NCBI RefSeq assembly: GCF_018913965.1
Contig: NZ_JAHMHG010000001.1
Span: 434,001 to 498,000 of the forward strand
Length of the DNA: 64,000 nucleotides
Reading direction: 5' to 3'
Source of the DNA: Mycoplasma sp. CSL7491-lung
GTDB taxonomy: Bacteria; Bacillota_I; Bacilli_A; Mycoplasmatales; Metamycoplasmataceae
Shown: positions 11,901 through 22,897 of the stretch, in pieces
Position numbering within the stretch: position 1 is the stretch's first letter
Layout: every line of letters begins with the position of its first letter
Made by a program: the position numbers and the translations under genes
The notes under the pieces: generated by a model
The model's database searches: none
The model's input: the letters and a program-made list of their open reading frames with translations, nothing else
What the model was told of the DNA's origin: nothing

Positions 11901-13632
11901 CATTAGTTGAATAATGCATAAATTCATCATAAGCATCAATTATGGATTCCATTTCACTTAATAATTGTTCTCTATCTGATTCATTTAAATTATTATTTGA
12001 ATTCAACGAATTTGTAATCGAATTGATTAATGGTCTTATATCCTTAGATTCATCATCAATATTAACCCCTCATCTAGTTCCATCTTTAGATGTAGAAGTC
12101 ATGTGACTAGCTAATTTCATAAGGGCTTCAGGGGCTTCAGGGGCTATTTTATAAAATGATTCTTTTCATTCTTTTCAAGCGTCAAAGTCTTTAATATTTC
12201 ATGTATACGAGCTTATTGCACTAATTGCAATTTTAGATAATTCACCTTCTTGCATTGGGTTTGTTACAACACCTAATAATTTACTTGGTTCAACATCGTT
12301 ATTTAACATTGTTCCGGGCCCTAAATTAAGGGCTGTATAATCTGGATCATTTACAGGTCAATTTAACCAAAATAAAGGTGACCTATTTGTTCCAGAAGTA
12401 TTAACTCATCAATTTATAGATCTTGTTTCTACACTACCAAAAACATTAGCACCTGTATAAACAATCCATACTTTAGAATTATCAGGTAGTTCTCTTTGGT
12501 ACTGTTGCAATTGGGCCACTGTTCCTGATCATGTATTTGACATTCCTTCATATTTTGTTGGAACAAACACAAAACCTTTTACTTCTCTACCCTCTTCAGA
12601 ACCTCATGCAACTAAATCTTCGATTAATTTTTTTACAAGATTAAATGGTTGACCATCAATATCATCTGCTAATAAACCAAATTGCCTAATACCGACTTCA
12701 TCATACATTTGCTTAAATTTCGCTTTCAATTTTGTAACTTCAGAATCATAATTGTTTTGCAAATCAATAGCATGTGATTTGTTAATTCATGGATGCACGG
12801 TTCATGTAAATTCAACACCAGCATAATGCCCTGCTTCAACTGTTTTTTTCATTTTTTCAATTTCTTCAGAAGGATATAATTCATCTCATTTTACACTATG
12901 ATACGGATCATCTTTTGGAGCAAATATATATGAATTAGCTTTATATTTACCAGCTAATGTCATCATTGAACTTCTATCATCTCAAGACCAAGGTACTCCA
13001 TAATACCCTTCTATAAAACCACGAATTTTAGTATCAGCATAATCATTAATTACTAAATCTCTAATAAATTGACCGTTCATTTCTTCAAATATTCAACTCA
13101 ATGTATTAAAAGCAGCGAAAACACCTTCTTTATCTTTAGCAATTATTACGATATTATTATTTTTAACAACTAGAGAATAAGCATCAAACTTATTGAAATC
13201 ATTATCAATTTCTGATTCATATTTAGACTCAATATATTTAGACACTTCATCATCAGAACCTTTTATTCCGATTAATACTCTAGTATTTAAATTATTTTTG
13301 TCTAATAAATAATCTAAAGTGTTCTCTGATTCTAGAGTAGATTTAAGATTTAAAACAGATTTAATATGATGATCTAAATATTTATCCGACAAAATTGATG
13401 ATCCACGAACTAGTGTATATTTTGATGAAATAAAACTTAAATTATCAAAATACTTTAAATTATGTGGATTAGGATTAATTGTATATTCTATTTTAGAAAC
13501 TTCTTTTTCAGAGTCATTTAATTCAGTTTCGTTTAATGTTTGGTTACTGCTATTAAGCGAAACCAAACCAAATAAACTTGAAGTCACTCCTAAAAGAGTA
13601 ATTTTATTTAAAAATTTCTTATTTATTTTCAT
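8929..13632 (-). CDS. GH84 hyaluronidase / beta-N-acetylglucosaminidase-like surface protein (1567 aa)
   Basis: The 1567-codon frame begins with a signal peptide lacking a lipobox Cys and ends with a membrane segment (LVLLIVLNAIVTFGMALYLA) and a Lys-rich cytoplasmic tail, so it is probably anchored at its C-terminus. The GH84 catalytic domain is clear: RGFIEGYYGVPWSW near residue 203, and the paired catalytic aspartates Asp323-Asp324 in LLADDID. GH84 enzymes use substrate-assisted catalysis on N-acetylglucosaminides; the group includes clostridial NagH/NagJ and mycoplasma hyaluronidase-like proteins. Residues about 760-900 look discoidin-like, and the rest is long helices reminiscent of FIVAR modules. 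First gene of the operon; GAGGT precedes the ATG. Whether it cleaves hyaluronan or GlcNAc on glycoproteins cannot be told from sequence. Confidence 0.85.
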
Positions 13633-13846
13633 AATTTACCTCAAAACGTTCGTATATAAGTATTCTTTTATACAAATTAAATTGTACATTTCTATATATA
13701 GAGGCAACTTTTATGCATAAAATATTTTTATTTTAATTTTTAAATAATTTAAAAAAAACGATTTACTCCTTTTTTAGAATTAAATATTCAATTATTAAAA
13801 ATGTATTTTTTAAATGTTAAGCATAATAAATAATTCTGAATTTAAT

Positions 13847-13886
13847 AAAAAAACATAAGAAAATTTCTAATTTCTTATGTTTTTTT
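13847..13886 (-). terminator. Terminator directly after the 41-aa gene
   Basis: A 16-bp perfect A/T-rich stem (13847-13862 with 13871-13886) has an 8-base loop. It starts one base past the stop codon of the small minus-strand gene. It separates the ATPase operon from the glycosidase operon. Confidence 0.65.
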
Positions 13887-13887
13887 A

Positions 13888-14013
13888 TTATTTTTTATTT
13901 TCGTTTTTAATATTATTCCTAATGGCTATAGATAGTGAATTACTATAAGCTTTAGTTGTTTTTTTAAGTTCTTCAATAAATGATTGATCTAATTTTACTT
14001 TTGGATTTGACAT
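13888..14013 (-). CDS. Small conserved-looking hypothetical protein (41 aa)
   Basis: ATG at 14011-14013 is preceded by a strong GGAGG with good spacing. The 41-codon frame ends in TAA at 13888-13890, immediately before a terminator hairpin. The product is a basic, hydrophilic, probably helical peptide (starts MSNPKVKLDQSFIEELKK) with no membrane segment. It lies 153 bases downstream of the beta-like ATPase gene, beyond that operon's terminator, so it may have its own promoter. I do not recognise a family. The start, stop and terminator geometry is the evidence that it is real. Confidence 0.6.
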   Translation of the reverse strand: MSNPKVKLDQSFIEELKKTTKAYSNSLSIAIRNNIKNENKK

Positions 14014-14132
14014 AATTCCTCCGTGTAATATTCATTATATTTTTCTTATAATATTATATCACTATAAACTTATTTTTTTATTAAAAAGTTAATATTTTAA
14101 TCATTTTTTTACCAAAAAATAAGTTTTTGTAA

Positions 14133-14164
14133 AAAAACTCACTCTTTTAATGAGGAGTTTTTAA
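14133..14164 (-). terminator. Terminator of the MIB-MIP / F1-like ATPase operon
   Basis: Arms 14133-14140 (AAAAACTC) and 14155-14162 (GAGTTTTT) flank a 14-base loop and lie just past the beta-like stop codon at 14167-14169. On the minus strand the hairpin runs into a T-rich tract. Confidence 0.6.
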
Positions 14165-14166
14165 AA

Positions 14167-15546
14167 TTATAATCCTAATTCTTCGTCAGTTGGAATACTT
14201 AAGTTATCACCAACGTATTGAAAAATTTCTGGTGATTGCTTAATATATTTACCATCTAAAATTCTAATAACACTTTCGACCGTGTCTTCTAATTTAACAT
14301 ATTGACCAGGCGCCTTTGTAAAATGCTCTGTCATAAAGAAATTTTGTGTAAAGAAGTTTTCTAGTTGTAAAGCTTTTTTAACAATGACTTTACTTTCTTC
14401 ATCAAGTTCATCGAATCCAAGAATTAAAATAACATCTTCTAAATCTTTATAAGCTTTTAAAATACTTTTTGCTCTTCTTATTGCTTCAAAATGTTTTTTT
14501 CCAATAATTTTTTCATCTACTGAGTTAGAATTTGATGCAAGTGGATCAAAAGCAGGGAAAATATTTTTAGCAGATTGGGCTCTTGATAAGACCAAACTTC
14601 CATCAAGGTGATTAAACACCGCAACTGCAGAAGGGTCCGATAAGTCATCCATTGGTAAAAACATAGTTTGGAACGAAGTAATTGATCCGTTTTGGTTTCT
14701 ATATAAACGATCCTCAATATTAGCAACGTCACTATCAAGTGTTGATTGGTAACCACCAACAGAAGGTTTTTTACCTAATGTAGCACTTGTTTCATTTTCA
14801 GCTTGAACAAAACGGTATATGTTATCAATAAATAATAAAACATCTTCTTTTTCTCTATCTCTTAAATATTCAGCAGCTGTTACACCAATTGGTACAATTG
14901 ACATACGTGCTCCAGGTGATTCGTTCATTTTAGAGATATACATTACTGATTTATCCATTAATTTAGATTGTTCTAACTCATTGAATAGTTCAATAGCTTC
15001 TCTTGAACGTTCTCCAGAACCAATAAAAACATTAGATGTTTTTTGATTTTTACGATTAACATTAAAAATAATTTCCTTCATTAAAACTGTTTTACCAACT
15101 CCGGCACCACCAAAAATACCTAATTTATATCCTTTAATAATTGGAATAAAGAAATCTATCGCCTTAATACCTGTTTCTACAAGAGTTACTTCATTTGTTA
15201 AATATCTATCATTATTAATAATAGAATTCATTTCAATGTATAAAGGTTTTGTACCTCTTCCTTCTAAAAGAGGTTCTCCGCGGAATGAATAAATATTATT
15301 TCTTGATCCTTTACCAACTGGAACATAAAAACTTCTTCCTGTGTTTGTAACACTATCATCAATGGAAATTTCGTCAGAAGCATAAATAATTATAGCTCTA
15401 ACTGTTGTATCATTTAAAACTCTTTTAACTAATAAATATGTTTTACCATTGTGTAAAGTTAATAATGTATTAACTTTTGGTAAATTTTCTTTATCAAACT
15501 TAATTTCAATAATATCTGATCATAAATTTAAGATTTTACCTAACAT
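14167..15546 (-). CDS. F1-like X0 ATPase, beta-like catalytic subunit (459 aa)
   Basis: Homologue of the F1 beta subunit. Walker A GGAGVGKT at residues 146-153, catalytic Glu179 in GSGERSREA, and Walker B LLFIDNIYRF are all intact, so ATP hydrolysis is expected. The start is ATG at 15546, not the internal Met at 15231: the upstream part encodes the N-terminal beta-barrel, and this ATG shares one base with the alpha-like stop (TAATG). Length matches F1 beta. The gene is embedded with MIB, MIP and non-F0 membrane genes. There are no a, b or c subunit genes here, which assigns it to the mycoplasma-specific 'type 3' F1-like ATPase and not the ordinary proton ATP synthase. Confidence 0.88.
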
Positions 15547-17096
15547 TATTTACCTCCGTTTGTTTCTTTAACTTTTAATTCTCTAGATACTTTTTCTAAA
15601 TATGCTTCATCTAAACCAATGAAATCATATTCATTATCAATATCTCATTCCAAACTATTGTAATCCGAAAATTGTTTTAACGCACTAGCGAAAAATGATT
15701 TAACTAAATTATCATCATAACTTAATCCATTAATAATTCTATTGTAGTTTTCTTTTGCTTGTTGATTTTCAACAATAAATTTATTTAAGAATTTCATAGC
15801 TAAATCTTCATTACTAATACCTTTAAGAATTGTTCATGAAACTAATTTAGAAGTGAATAAAATTAATTCTTGCTTATATAATGTAAATCCTCTTTGTTGA
15901 AACATTTTATCAATAGTTTTACCTTTGTAAATCAACATAGATGTTTCTTTATTAAAATCGTAATCTAACATAGCCAATTTTAGATGACGTTTATATTGTT
16001 TATAAATTTTACCAACTTCGGCAGCAATTTTTGTAACTTGACGACTTTGCACGCTAGAACCTGTACGAGAAACAGATAAATTAATATTAATAGCCGGCAA
16101 TACACCTTGTGAGAATAAATCTGCGCTGGTTACAACTTGACCATCAGTAATAGAAATAATATTTGATGCAATTAATGAAGTTATATCTCCATCAACTGTT
16201 TGTAAAATAGGTAATGCAGTAATTGTTTTACGTCCAACAAACGAACCTGAACGCTCTAATAATTGAGAGTGTGAGAAGAAAGTATCTCCTGGCATGGCTT
16301 CTTTTCCGACTGGTCTATCAGTTAGTAAAGCAATTTCACGAATTATATTTGCATGTTTAGTTAAATCATCAAACACAATTAAAACATCATGTGTTTTTGA
16401 TAAATTTTCAGCATGAGCCATACCAATATATGGTGCTAAATATTGTTCGTATGCACTTGTAGAAGGTGCATCAATAATAATTGTATTTGATAAAGCTTGA
16501 TTTTCACTAAGTGTGTTGTATATTTTTGAAATAGCTTCACGTTTTTGACCAATAGCAACATAAATACATTTAACACCATTTCTTGCTTGATTAATTATTG
16601 TATTTAATGCTATATGTGTTTTACCGGTTTGGCGGTCACCAATAATTAATTCTCTTTGACCTTTACCAATTGGTATCAAAAGATCGATTGGAATAATACC
16701 AGTGAATAATTGTTCATTTAAGGTTTTAACAGTCATCAAATCGTGTGCTAATTCAAATATTTTAGCAGTTGATTGACCTTCATTTGGAACTAAATTATTT
16801 TTTTGTTTTGTAGGTAAAATAATATTCCCTTCAATATCAATAACTTTTCCAAAGTAACTGTGATATGTATATACACTTGCTTCGTTATTTTCTAAAACAA
16901 TCTCGGCATTAATTCTTAATTGTGTATTTTTTGTGTTTGCAATTAAAAACGCCTTATTTTTAGTTGCGCTAATTAACATAAGCTTAACTTCTGAATTTTC
17001 TTTTAATGAATAAAATTGTCTCTGTTTATAAGGAAATTCACCGCTTACTTCAACAATATAGTCAAATATTGATGTAATTTTTGGATTATTTATCAT
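15546..17096 (-). CDS. F1-like X0 ATPase, alpha-like subunit (516 aa)
   Basis: Homologue of the F1 alpha subunit, with the alpha-type Walker A GDRQTGKT at residues 153-160, the AIGQKREAI segment, and the SVSRTGS motif carrying the arginine finger (Arg344) that completes the beta catalytic site. The apparent stop at 15834 is a TGA Trp codon; the frame continues to TAA at 15546-15548, giving the usual alpha length. ATG 17096 follows the preceding stop by one base, with AAAGGA upstream. A predicted hexamer with the beta-like protein would drive the membrane X0 part. The N-terminal crown domain is diverged from normal AtpA. Confidence 0.88.
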
Positions 17097-17097
17097 A

Positions 17098-19449
17098 TTA
17101 AATTCCTTTCACTCCTAAACCTACAGCTAATAATACAATACCAGCTATTAAAACAATGGCCATTGTTATACCAATAAGTAGATAAAGTTTTTTAATTTGT
17201 GTTGTTTTTTTATTAAATTTGATTAAAGCAACCATTAAGTTGATTAATGAACTTAAACCACCAATTACCAATAAGAATATACCAAAATCTCTTAAGAAAT
17301 TGGATTTTTCATCAGACTGGCTATTTAATATTTCAATTGCTTCTTCATAATATTTTTGAAAATCTTGTTTTGCTGTTTCGTTATTTAAATCTTTTGATTT
17401 AGTTAATTCATTTAAGATTCTTTCATGTTTCGAAAGAGATGTAAGGGAATCAATAAATGAATCGTATCAAGTTGTTAAACTAAAAGAACTGGTTTTGACT
17501 ATTGAATTAAGTTTGTATAAATCAAAACGAACTAAATTATATAAATCATTTAAAACATTTAAATTAAAGTTTTGAGATTCTCAATCTTTAATAATTTGAG
17601 CACGATAAGGTTCGCTTTGATCTTCGATTGCTACACCTCAAAATCCAATAATTTGTTCTTCGTAGGCATTCAACATTAATTCATAGTATGGTAAACTATT
17701 TACTTTTGAATTTTTTAATTCATTTAATGTTCAAATTCATAAATCTTTTGAAGTTGCTTCTCAACTATTAAAGTCATTATTATAAGATTCGTTAATTTCA
17801 TTTCTTTTATCATCAAAATCTTTGCTATTATTTAAATCAACAGCTTTTGCAATCATTGAGAAAAGAGCTCTTGAAAGTCTACCACTTTTTAAATCTGTAT
17901 AATTAATTTTTGAATCAATGCCTAAAGCATGATATAACCTACCAAATTGATCTTTTATTTGGTCAATTTCTGCCTCATGTAAATAATTTTTTGATAGAGC
18001 TTCTTCGGATGTATCTAATTGAATTTCAATTTTATATTCTCTTTTTATATTTTTAGTTTTATCATTTCTATCGCTAATCATTACGGTAGCTAACATTTTA
18101 CCACTATTTTCTGCAATATCAATTACATCATAACTATACCTTGTATTATATGGATTATCAAAGTAAAAAGGAGAATTTTCACGTCTTAAATTATAATCTT
18201 GCTCTTCTTTAGCATCAATTTGTTCTTTAGATGTTGGTTGTTCTGAATTTGCAACTTCACCGTTAGAATTGTTGTTTGTTGTATTTGAAGTTGATGTTAA
18301 AGAACTTTGATATTGATTTTTATATTGTTGGAAAATGTTTTTTAATTGTTCTTTTGTTATATACCCTAAAGAAGCTTTAACATTTGGTAGTAAAGCAGGA
18401 ATAGCTAAAATTTGTTCTTCAGGATCAACTGGTTCTGCAGGTAATGGCTCGGTTGGTTGTCCCTTTGGAGGTCTATTTGGATTTGTAGGATTTTCGGTGG
18501 GTTGTTCTTGATCTTGTTCTGTTTCCTCTTCGATTTCTGTTTCTTGATTTGCTGTTAAGTCAAAATCAATAAAACGAGGTCTGATTCTAGATTTGAAGTA
18601 CTCTTCTCAAGATCCATAATTTTTAGGAACAGTAATTGTATAACCTTGTTTATCTCCGATTGTGTTAAATTCTAAATTAATATCTTTTTCAATTTCGAGC
18701 GCATCTTTTTCATTATAAATTATTGAACCTATTGATGTTAATAATTTATCACCATACTGTTTAATGCTTTCTTGAAATTTACCTTTTTGAAGACCATTAA
18801 CTTCGTCTTTAGTTTCAATTGATATAACACCATCTTCTTTTACTTCATATTTTTTCTTAATAGCTTCGACGTAGTTTGTTGTTGCGCTTTTCCCTAAAGT
18901 TACACCTGTATATTCTTTCCCGTTATAAGTAACATTACCTTTATCAAATTTTTCGTTTTGAGATAAAACATAAGGAAAAATAATAGTAAATTCGTAATCA
19001 TCCGGTTTTTCTAACATTTTTGCTTTATTAGATTCTAAATAATTTTTTAAGATATGTAAATAAGTAAGTCTACTTAGTCTTTGTTTATAATCTAATTCAT
19101 CAGACTTACTATCATTTGAAGAACCTTCTGTTCCTTGGTCTTCACTAGGTCTAGCTTCTAATTTGGCAATTTCATTATCAATATAACTATTTGCCGCTCC
19201 TAATGCACTTTCAAGAATTTTTTTAATTTCTTCTTTTGCTATTTTGTCGTACTCAGGAAATTCATTGCTTAATCTTGGCTTTTCTTTTTCGGGATTAGCA
19301 TTATTTGTATTTGAATTAGAGTTTGAACCTGAAGTTGGAGTAGATGGGGTGGTTGTAGTAGTTTCATTACCAGCAGAAATTAAAGAAATTGGTAAAACTG
19401 TTGAAGTAACTAATGAAGCAAATTTTCAAAATTTACGTTTTTTACTCAT
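17098..19449 (-). CDS. F1-like X0 cluster membrane-anchored protein (783 aa)
   Basis: The frame is continuous for 783 codons with no in-frame TAA or TAG. A signal-like hydrophobic segment (residues 9-26, no lipobox Cys) is followed by a Thr/Ser/Pro/Asn-rich linker, a long hydrophilic region with a second Pro/Glu-rich linker in the middle, and two C-terminal membrane helices (about 720-745 and 755-780). Most of the protein is therefore predicted outside the cell. It overlaps the epsilon-like gene by 8 bases. The family is one of the hypothetical genes of mycoplasma type 3 F1-like clusters. Its place between epsilon- and alpha-like genes suggests a structural part of X0, but no biochemical function can be read from the sequence. 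Confidence 0.75.
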
Positions 19450-19894
19450 AATCATCCCTTTCTTTAATTTTTAACTGTTGCATCAATTTATATTCATATA
19501 AATCTTCTCTTAATTCATCTAATTTTATTGTTTCATCAATTGTTAAACCAATATTTTGCTTAAATTTTAAATAATTGATTCTTTCGTTTAAGGTATTAAT
19601 TTTTTCTTTGTGGTTTTGTTTATTTTTCGATCTTTTATAAAATTTCATTGATGAAAAAGTTTTAATAATAGTTTCATCCTCTTCGATAACTATATTTGCA
19701 TTTTTTAAAAATAAATAAAATTCATTTTCTTTTTCGGATGTAAATTTAACTAATATTTGCGGATATGCACTTATTGAATTTTTCTCTAATTTAATTCAAT
19801 CGTCTTCATCATTATGATTAATTGATAAAAAGTATCCTTTAAGTGTTAAATGTTTATTGTCTATAAAAGATATGTGGATAGTTTTAAAATTCAT
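19442..19894 (-). CDS. F1-like X0 ATPase, epsilon-like subunit (150 aa)
   Basis: The N-terminal half (about residues 1-80) alternates hydrophobic and polar residues like the epsilon beta-sandwich; the C-terminal half is a charged two-helix hairpin. This layout and the position right after the gamma-like gene match an epsilon subunit, though identity to classic AtpC is very low. I chose ATG 19894, not the internal Met at 19648, because a GGGGG ribosome binding site precedes it. It overlaps the gamma-like stop by 11 bases. The 3' end overlaps the next gene by 8. A TGA Trp codon (DDWIKL) lies between the two candidate starts. Confidence 0.65.
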
Positions 19895-20807
19895 CACTAC
19901 CCCCTTCTTCAAAAATAGTTTTCTTTTTCTTTGTTAATAAAACTATTTCTTCAATTTGTTTTTCTTGTTTTACACGATTGATACGCTTAGATATTTTAAG
20001 TAATTCATCATCTAATTGCTTACTTTTTTGGTTTGTAGCAACTAAAGCATTTTTAGCACTATAAAATGATGATTCAGTGATTAATGAATTTATTGAGTTT
20101 TCTAAAAATATATTTATTTGGTTTTCGATAAAAGTTTCAATATTAGGGAATATTTTATAATCTTTAATAGTTTCATCAAATCTATTTTTATTTTTAACAC
20201 CTAAAATTTTATCAATATCAAAATTTTCTAAAGGCAATATTGTGAATGGCTTTTTAAAATTCTTATTAGAATTAATTACAAAATGTACTCTAGAATAATT
20301 ATTATCGATAAATAAAATTTTTGTCATTTGAGTGAGCGTTTTAGCTAATTTGTTTACAGAAGAATTTTCAAATGACTTAATAACACTTAAATTGTTTTGT
20401 TTCGCAAATTGCAAGGCACGATTACCAATAGTAATAAAATCCGTTTCTTTATTCTTGATATTTTCTAATATATTTCTTTCATATCTAGAATATGAATCTG
20501 TACCATATTTTTGTTCTTCTGTTAAATATATGTAAAGTTCTTTTTCTTTGATAAATTTTGATTTCATTGATTTTAAGAAATTGTTATTCTTAACTAAAGA
20601 CACATTTTCGATAAAACTATTTTTAATGTTATATTTATTTTTTAAAGCTTCAATTAATTGAATATTTAAAACCGAATTTTCAACATAAAAACTTAGTGTT
20701 TTAGTTAATTTCATAATATTAATTAAAAGAATATTTTTATCATTATTAACCTTTAATTTAATATGTTCAAGGTTATTTTTCTTTTGTACAATATCTTTTA
20801 AATGCAT
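19884..20807 (-). CDS. F1-like X0 ATPase, gamma-like subunit (307 aa)
   Basis: Length and helical ends match F1 gamma. The N-terminal helix (residues 1-55) and the C-terminal helix (about 245-300, beginning TESSFYSAKNALVATNQKS) correspond to the coiled-coil rotor shaft; the latter parallels the gamma C-terminus where a small-residue, Asn-rich helix enters the alpha/beta hexamer. The middle would be the Rossmann-like head. The gene starts one base after the preceding stop. Assigned from architecture, order and length; sequence similarity is weak. Confidence 0.75.
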   Translation of the reverse strand: MHLKDIVQKKNNLEHIKLKVNNDKNILLINIMKLTKTLSFYVENSVLNIQLIEALKNKYNIKNSFIENVSLVKNNNFLKSMKSKFIKEKELYIYLTEEQKYGTDSYSRYERNILENIKNKETDFITIGNRALQFAKQNNLSVIKSFENSSVNKLAKTLTQMTKILFIDNNYSRVHFVINSNKNFKKPFTILPLENFDIDKILGVKNKNRFDETIKDYKIFPNIETFIENQINIFLENSINSLITESSFYSAKNALVATNQKSKQLDDELLKISKRINRVKQEKQIEEIVLLTKKKKTIFEEGGSDEF

Positions 20808-20808
20808 T

Positions 20809-21309
20809 TTAAATCTCTACTACAAATTTCTTATCAAAGAAAACTTTTAATTTTTGTGATGTGCTATCTATGAAGAAAGCGGTATTAGGTAATATTTCTA
20901 AAACAAATCCATTATTTAAAAGCGTTTCTATTTCACTATTTAAGGAATCATATAATTTCTGTAAATTTGGTTGAGCACTTTTAGTTAAGTTAAGTGAATA
21001 ATCATTTGAAGACTCTTTATCAACAATATTTGGAACTAAGACATTAGCACTAAATTTTAAATTAACATTAAAATTAATAATAAATTTTCTAAAAATAATA
21101 TCATTTCTGTTTTTAATAGCTAAATCTAAATTAGCAACAAATTCTTTATATTCTTTTGAATTAAAACCTAAACTATTTTTAAGTAAAATTGTAGCCATAA
21201 TTTTACTGTTTGATAAATATTTATCACTTTTAATTTTTTCTTTGTAATTTGCATATAAATCAAAAAGTTGTTTCTGTTCAGGTGTTATTTTTTTCTTATT
21301 TTTTCACAT
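20809..21309 (-). CDS. F1-like X0 cluster soluble protein (166 aa)
   Basis: I extend this gene 37 codons upstream of the obvious Met at 21198, to ATG 21309. The frame is open (one TGA Trp as codon 2), AGAGGT is correctly placed, and the start overlaps the preceding membrane gene by 14 bases, as elsewhere in this operon. The product is hydrophilic and Lys-rich, with alternating helix and strand, and has no membrane segment. It sits between the multi-span protein and gamma, so a connecting or stator-like role is possible. I see no convincing match to delta or b subunits and leave it unassigned. Confidence 0.7.
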
Positions 21310-22897
21310 GTTTTAATACCTCTTCTTGTTTGTCTTTGATCTTATCTTTTTCAATCTTTACAAGTGTATATAATGAATACCCAACAATATACATTAAGAA
21401 TGAGAAAATAATAATAAAATTAATTATTGACGCTAATTTAAATAATGGTAAAACTGTTGGTACTGAAATTAAAGTAAAGTTTCTATCAGCAAGTAATAAT
21501 TCATTTAATCCAAAAATAAACATTAAAATTGTTTGAACAAATATTGCTATAAAAATTAGGTTTGAAGTTGTTTTTGAAAGTGTTTTATTTTTTACTAAAT
21601 AATGAATATAAATAATTATTGATAAAACAGCAATAACTATTATGTTATATATATTTCAATCAGTTTTATCATCTAATAAAATTGATGAAATAACTAACAA
21701 TATTCATAGTAATGTTTGTGTCAAAGCTAAAACAATTGTATTTGTTATATAACTTTTAAATTTTCTTTTGCTTGATTCTAAAACAATAAAGTATAGCGCA
21801 AATATAAATATACCAATACCAATTATTGTTAAATAAGCAAAATTATATGTTGTATCATCTCCGATAATACGAAAAACTTTATTTATATCTGAAGTTGTTG
21901 CAACATATATTAAATAAAGTAATACCGAAATAAATAATGTTATTGATAACATATATTTATCCTTGTTATTATGAGTTAAAAGATTTTTTTCAGATAATCT
22001 TGATAAACTTCTAATATTTGAACCTACAATTAAAAAACCAAAAGCTATAAATAATGCAATTATAATAATTAAATTTGTTGCCTTTTTAACTGTAAATAAT
22101 GATTCAATACTTTCTCATGTTTGATTATCTTTAAACATTAATATCTGTTTTGTGAAGCTTCTTATTTCTGTTTCACCTGAAACATTATTTTTTAATTCTA
22201 TACTTCCAGCATCAACTGGTGCAGGATTAATTCACGCTTGTGCAATTGCTATAATCGCCACAACTAATAAAAATTGTGAAATTATTTGTATTATAAAACT
22301 AATAACAGATGAATAAAGTAATGGTTCTGATTTTCTCTTATAAATATAGTTATATACTTCAAATGAAATATTGATAACTAATAATGGTATCAATAGAAAA
22401 GTTAATGATAAAATTTCATTTCAGTGATAAGGTACTTTTTGAACATAAGTCCCCTCTTCTGTTTCAATTGGATTATTTCAATATGTATAGAAAAACATTA
22501 ACGCAACAGATGCTATTGATAATAATAAATAAGATATATAGAAAAATATATAATGCTTAATTTTTTCTTTTTGCTTGCTAATGTTCTTATAATTTTTAAA
22601 TATCGAGAATAAAAATACAAAGAATAACGTACTAAAACGTATTAATATAACCGCATTTCCTTCTCTATACTGATCGTCAAACTTAAACAAATTAACTCAA
22701 CCATCACCATCGTTACCTATGTAAACTTCAGGAAATATAGAAGATTTTGCCATGAATAGCATAACAAGAATACTTGTTGCAAAAAACAATATCAAAATAC
22801 TCTTGTAAAATAAACTTCATTTACTTCTTGAATCAGAGGTTAAGTGAGATTTGTAATCTGAATAAATTCTTTTATTTTCAAATGTAGTATTATTCAT
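21296..22897 (-). CDS. F1-like X0 cluster multi-span membrane protein (533 aa)
   Basis: The frame contains about 12-13 strongly hydrophobic segments spread over the whole length, with short polar loops and a Lys-rich C-terminal tail in the cytoplasm. It starts inside the end of the MIP gene (8-base overlap) with AGGAAGG upstream. It is not similar to F0 a or c subunits by eye: there is no short hairpin with a buried acid. In mycoplasma type 3 clusters a polytopic protein of this kind is taken as the X0 membrane part. What it moves, if anything (ion, protein, lipid or force to MIB-MIP), is unknown. Confidence 0.75.

Noticed and set aside
347..13632. Apparent chain of broken genes (many short frames ended by TGA)
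   Set aside because: All fragments share frames within each gene and are joined by TGA codons at plausible Trp positions; no TAA or TAG was found in the joins I read. These are intact code-4 genes, not pseudogenes.
14167..17096. Ordinary F1F0 ATP synthase operon (atpA/atpD)
   Set aside because: No a, b, c or recognisable delta genes; order beta-last after alpha with a membrane gene between epsilon and alpha, and diverged sequences, fit the F1-like X0 cluster instead.
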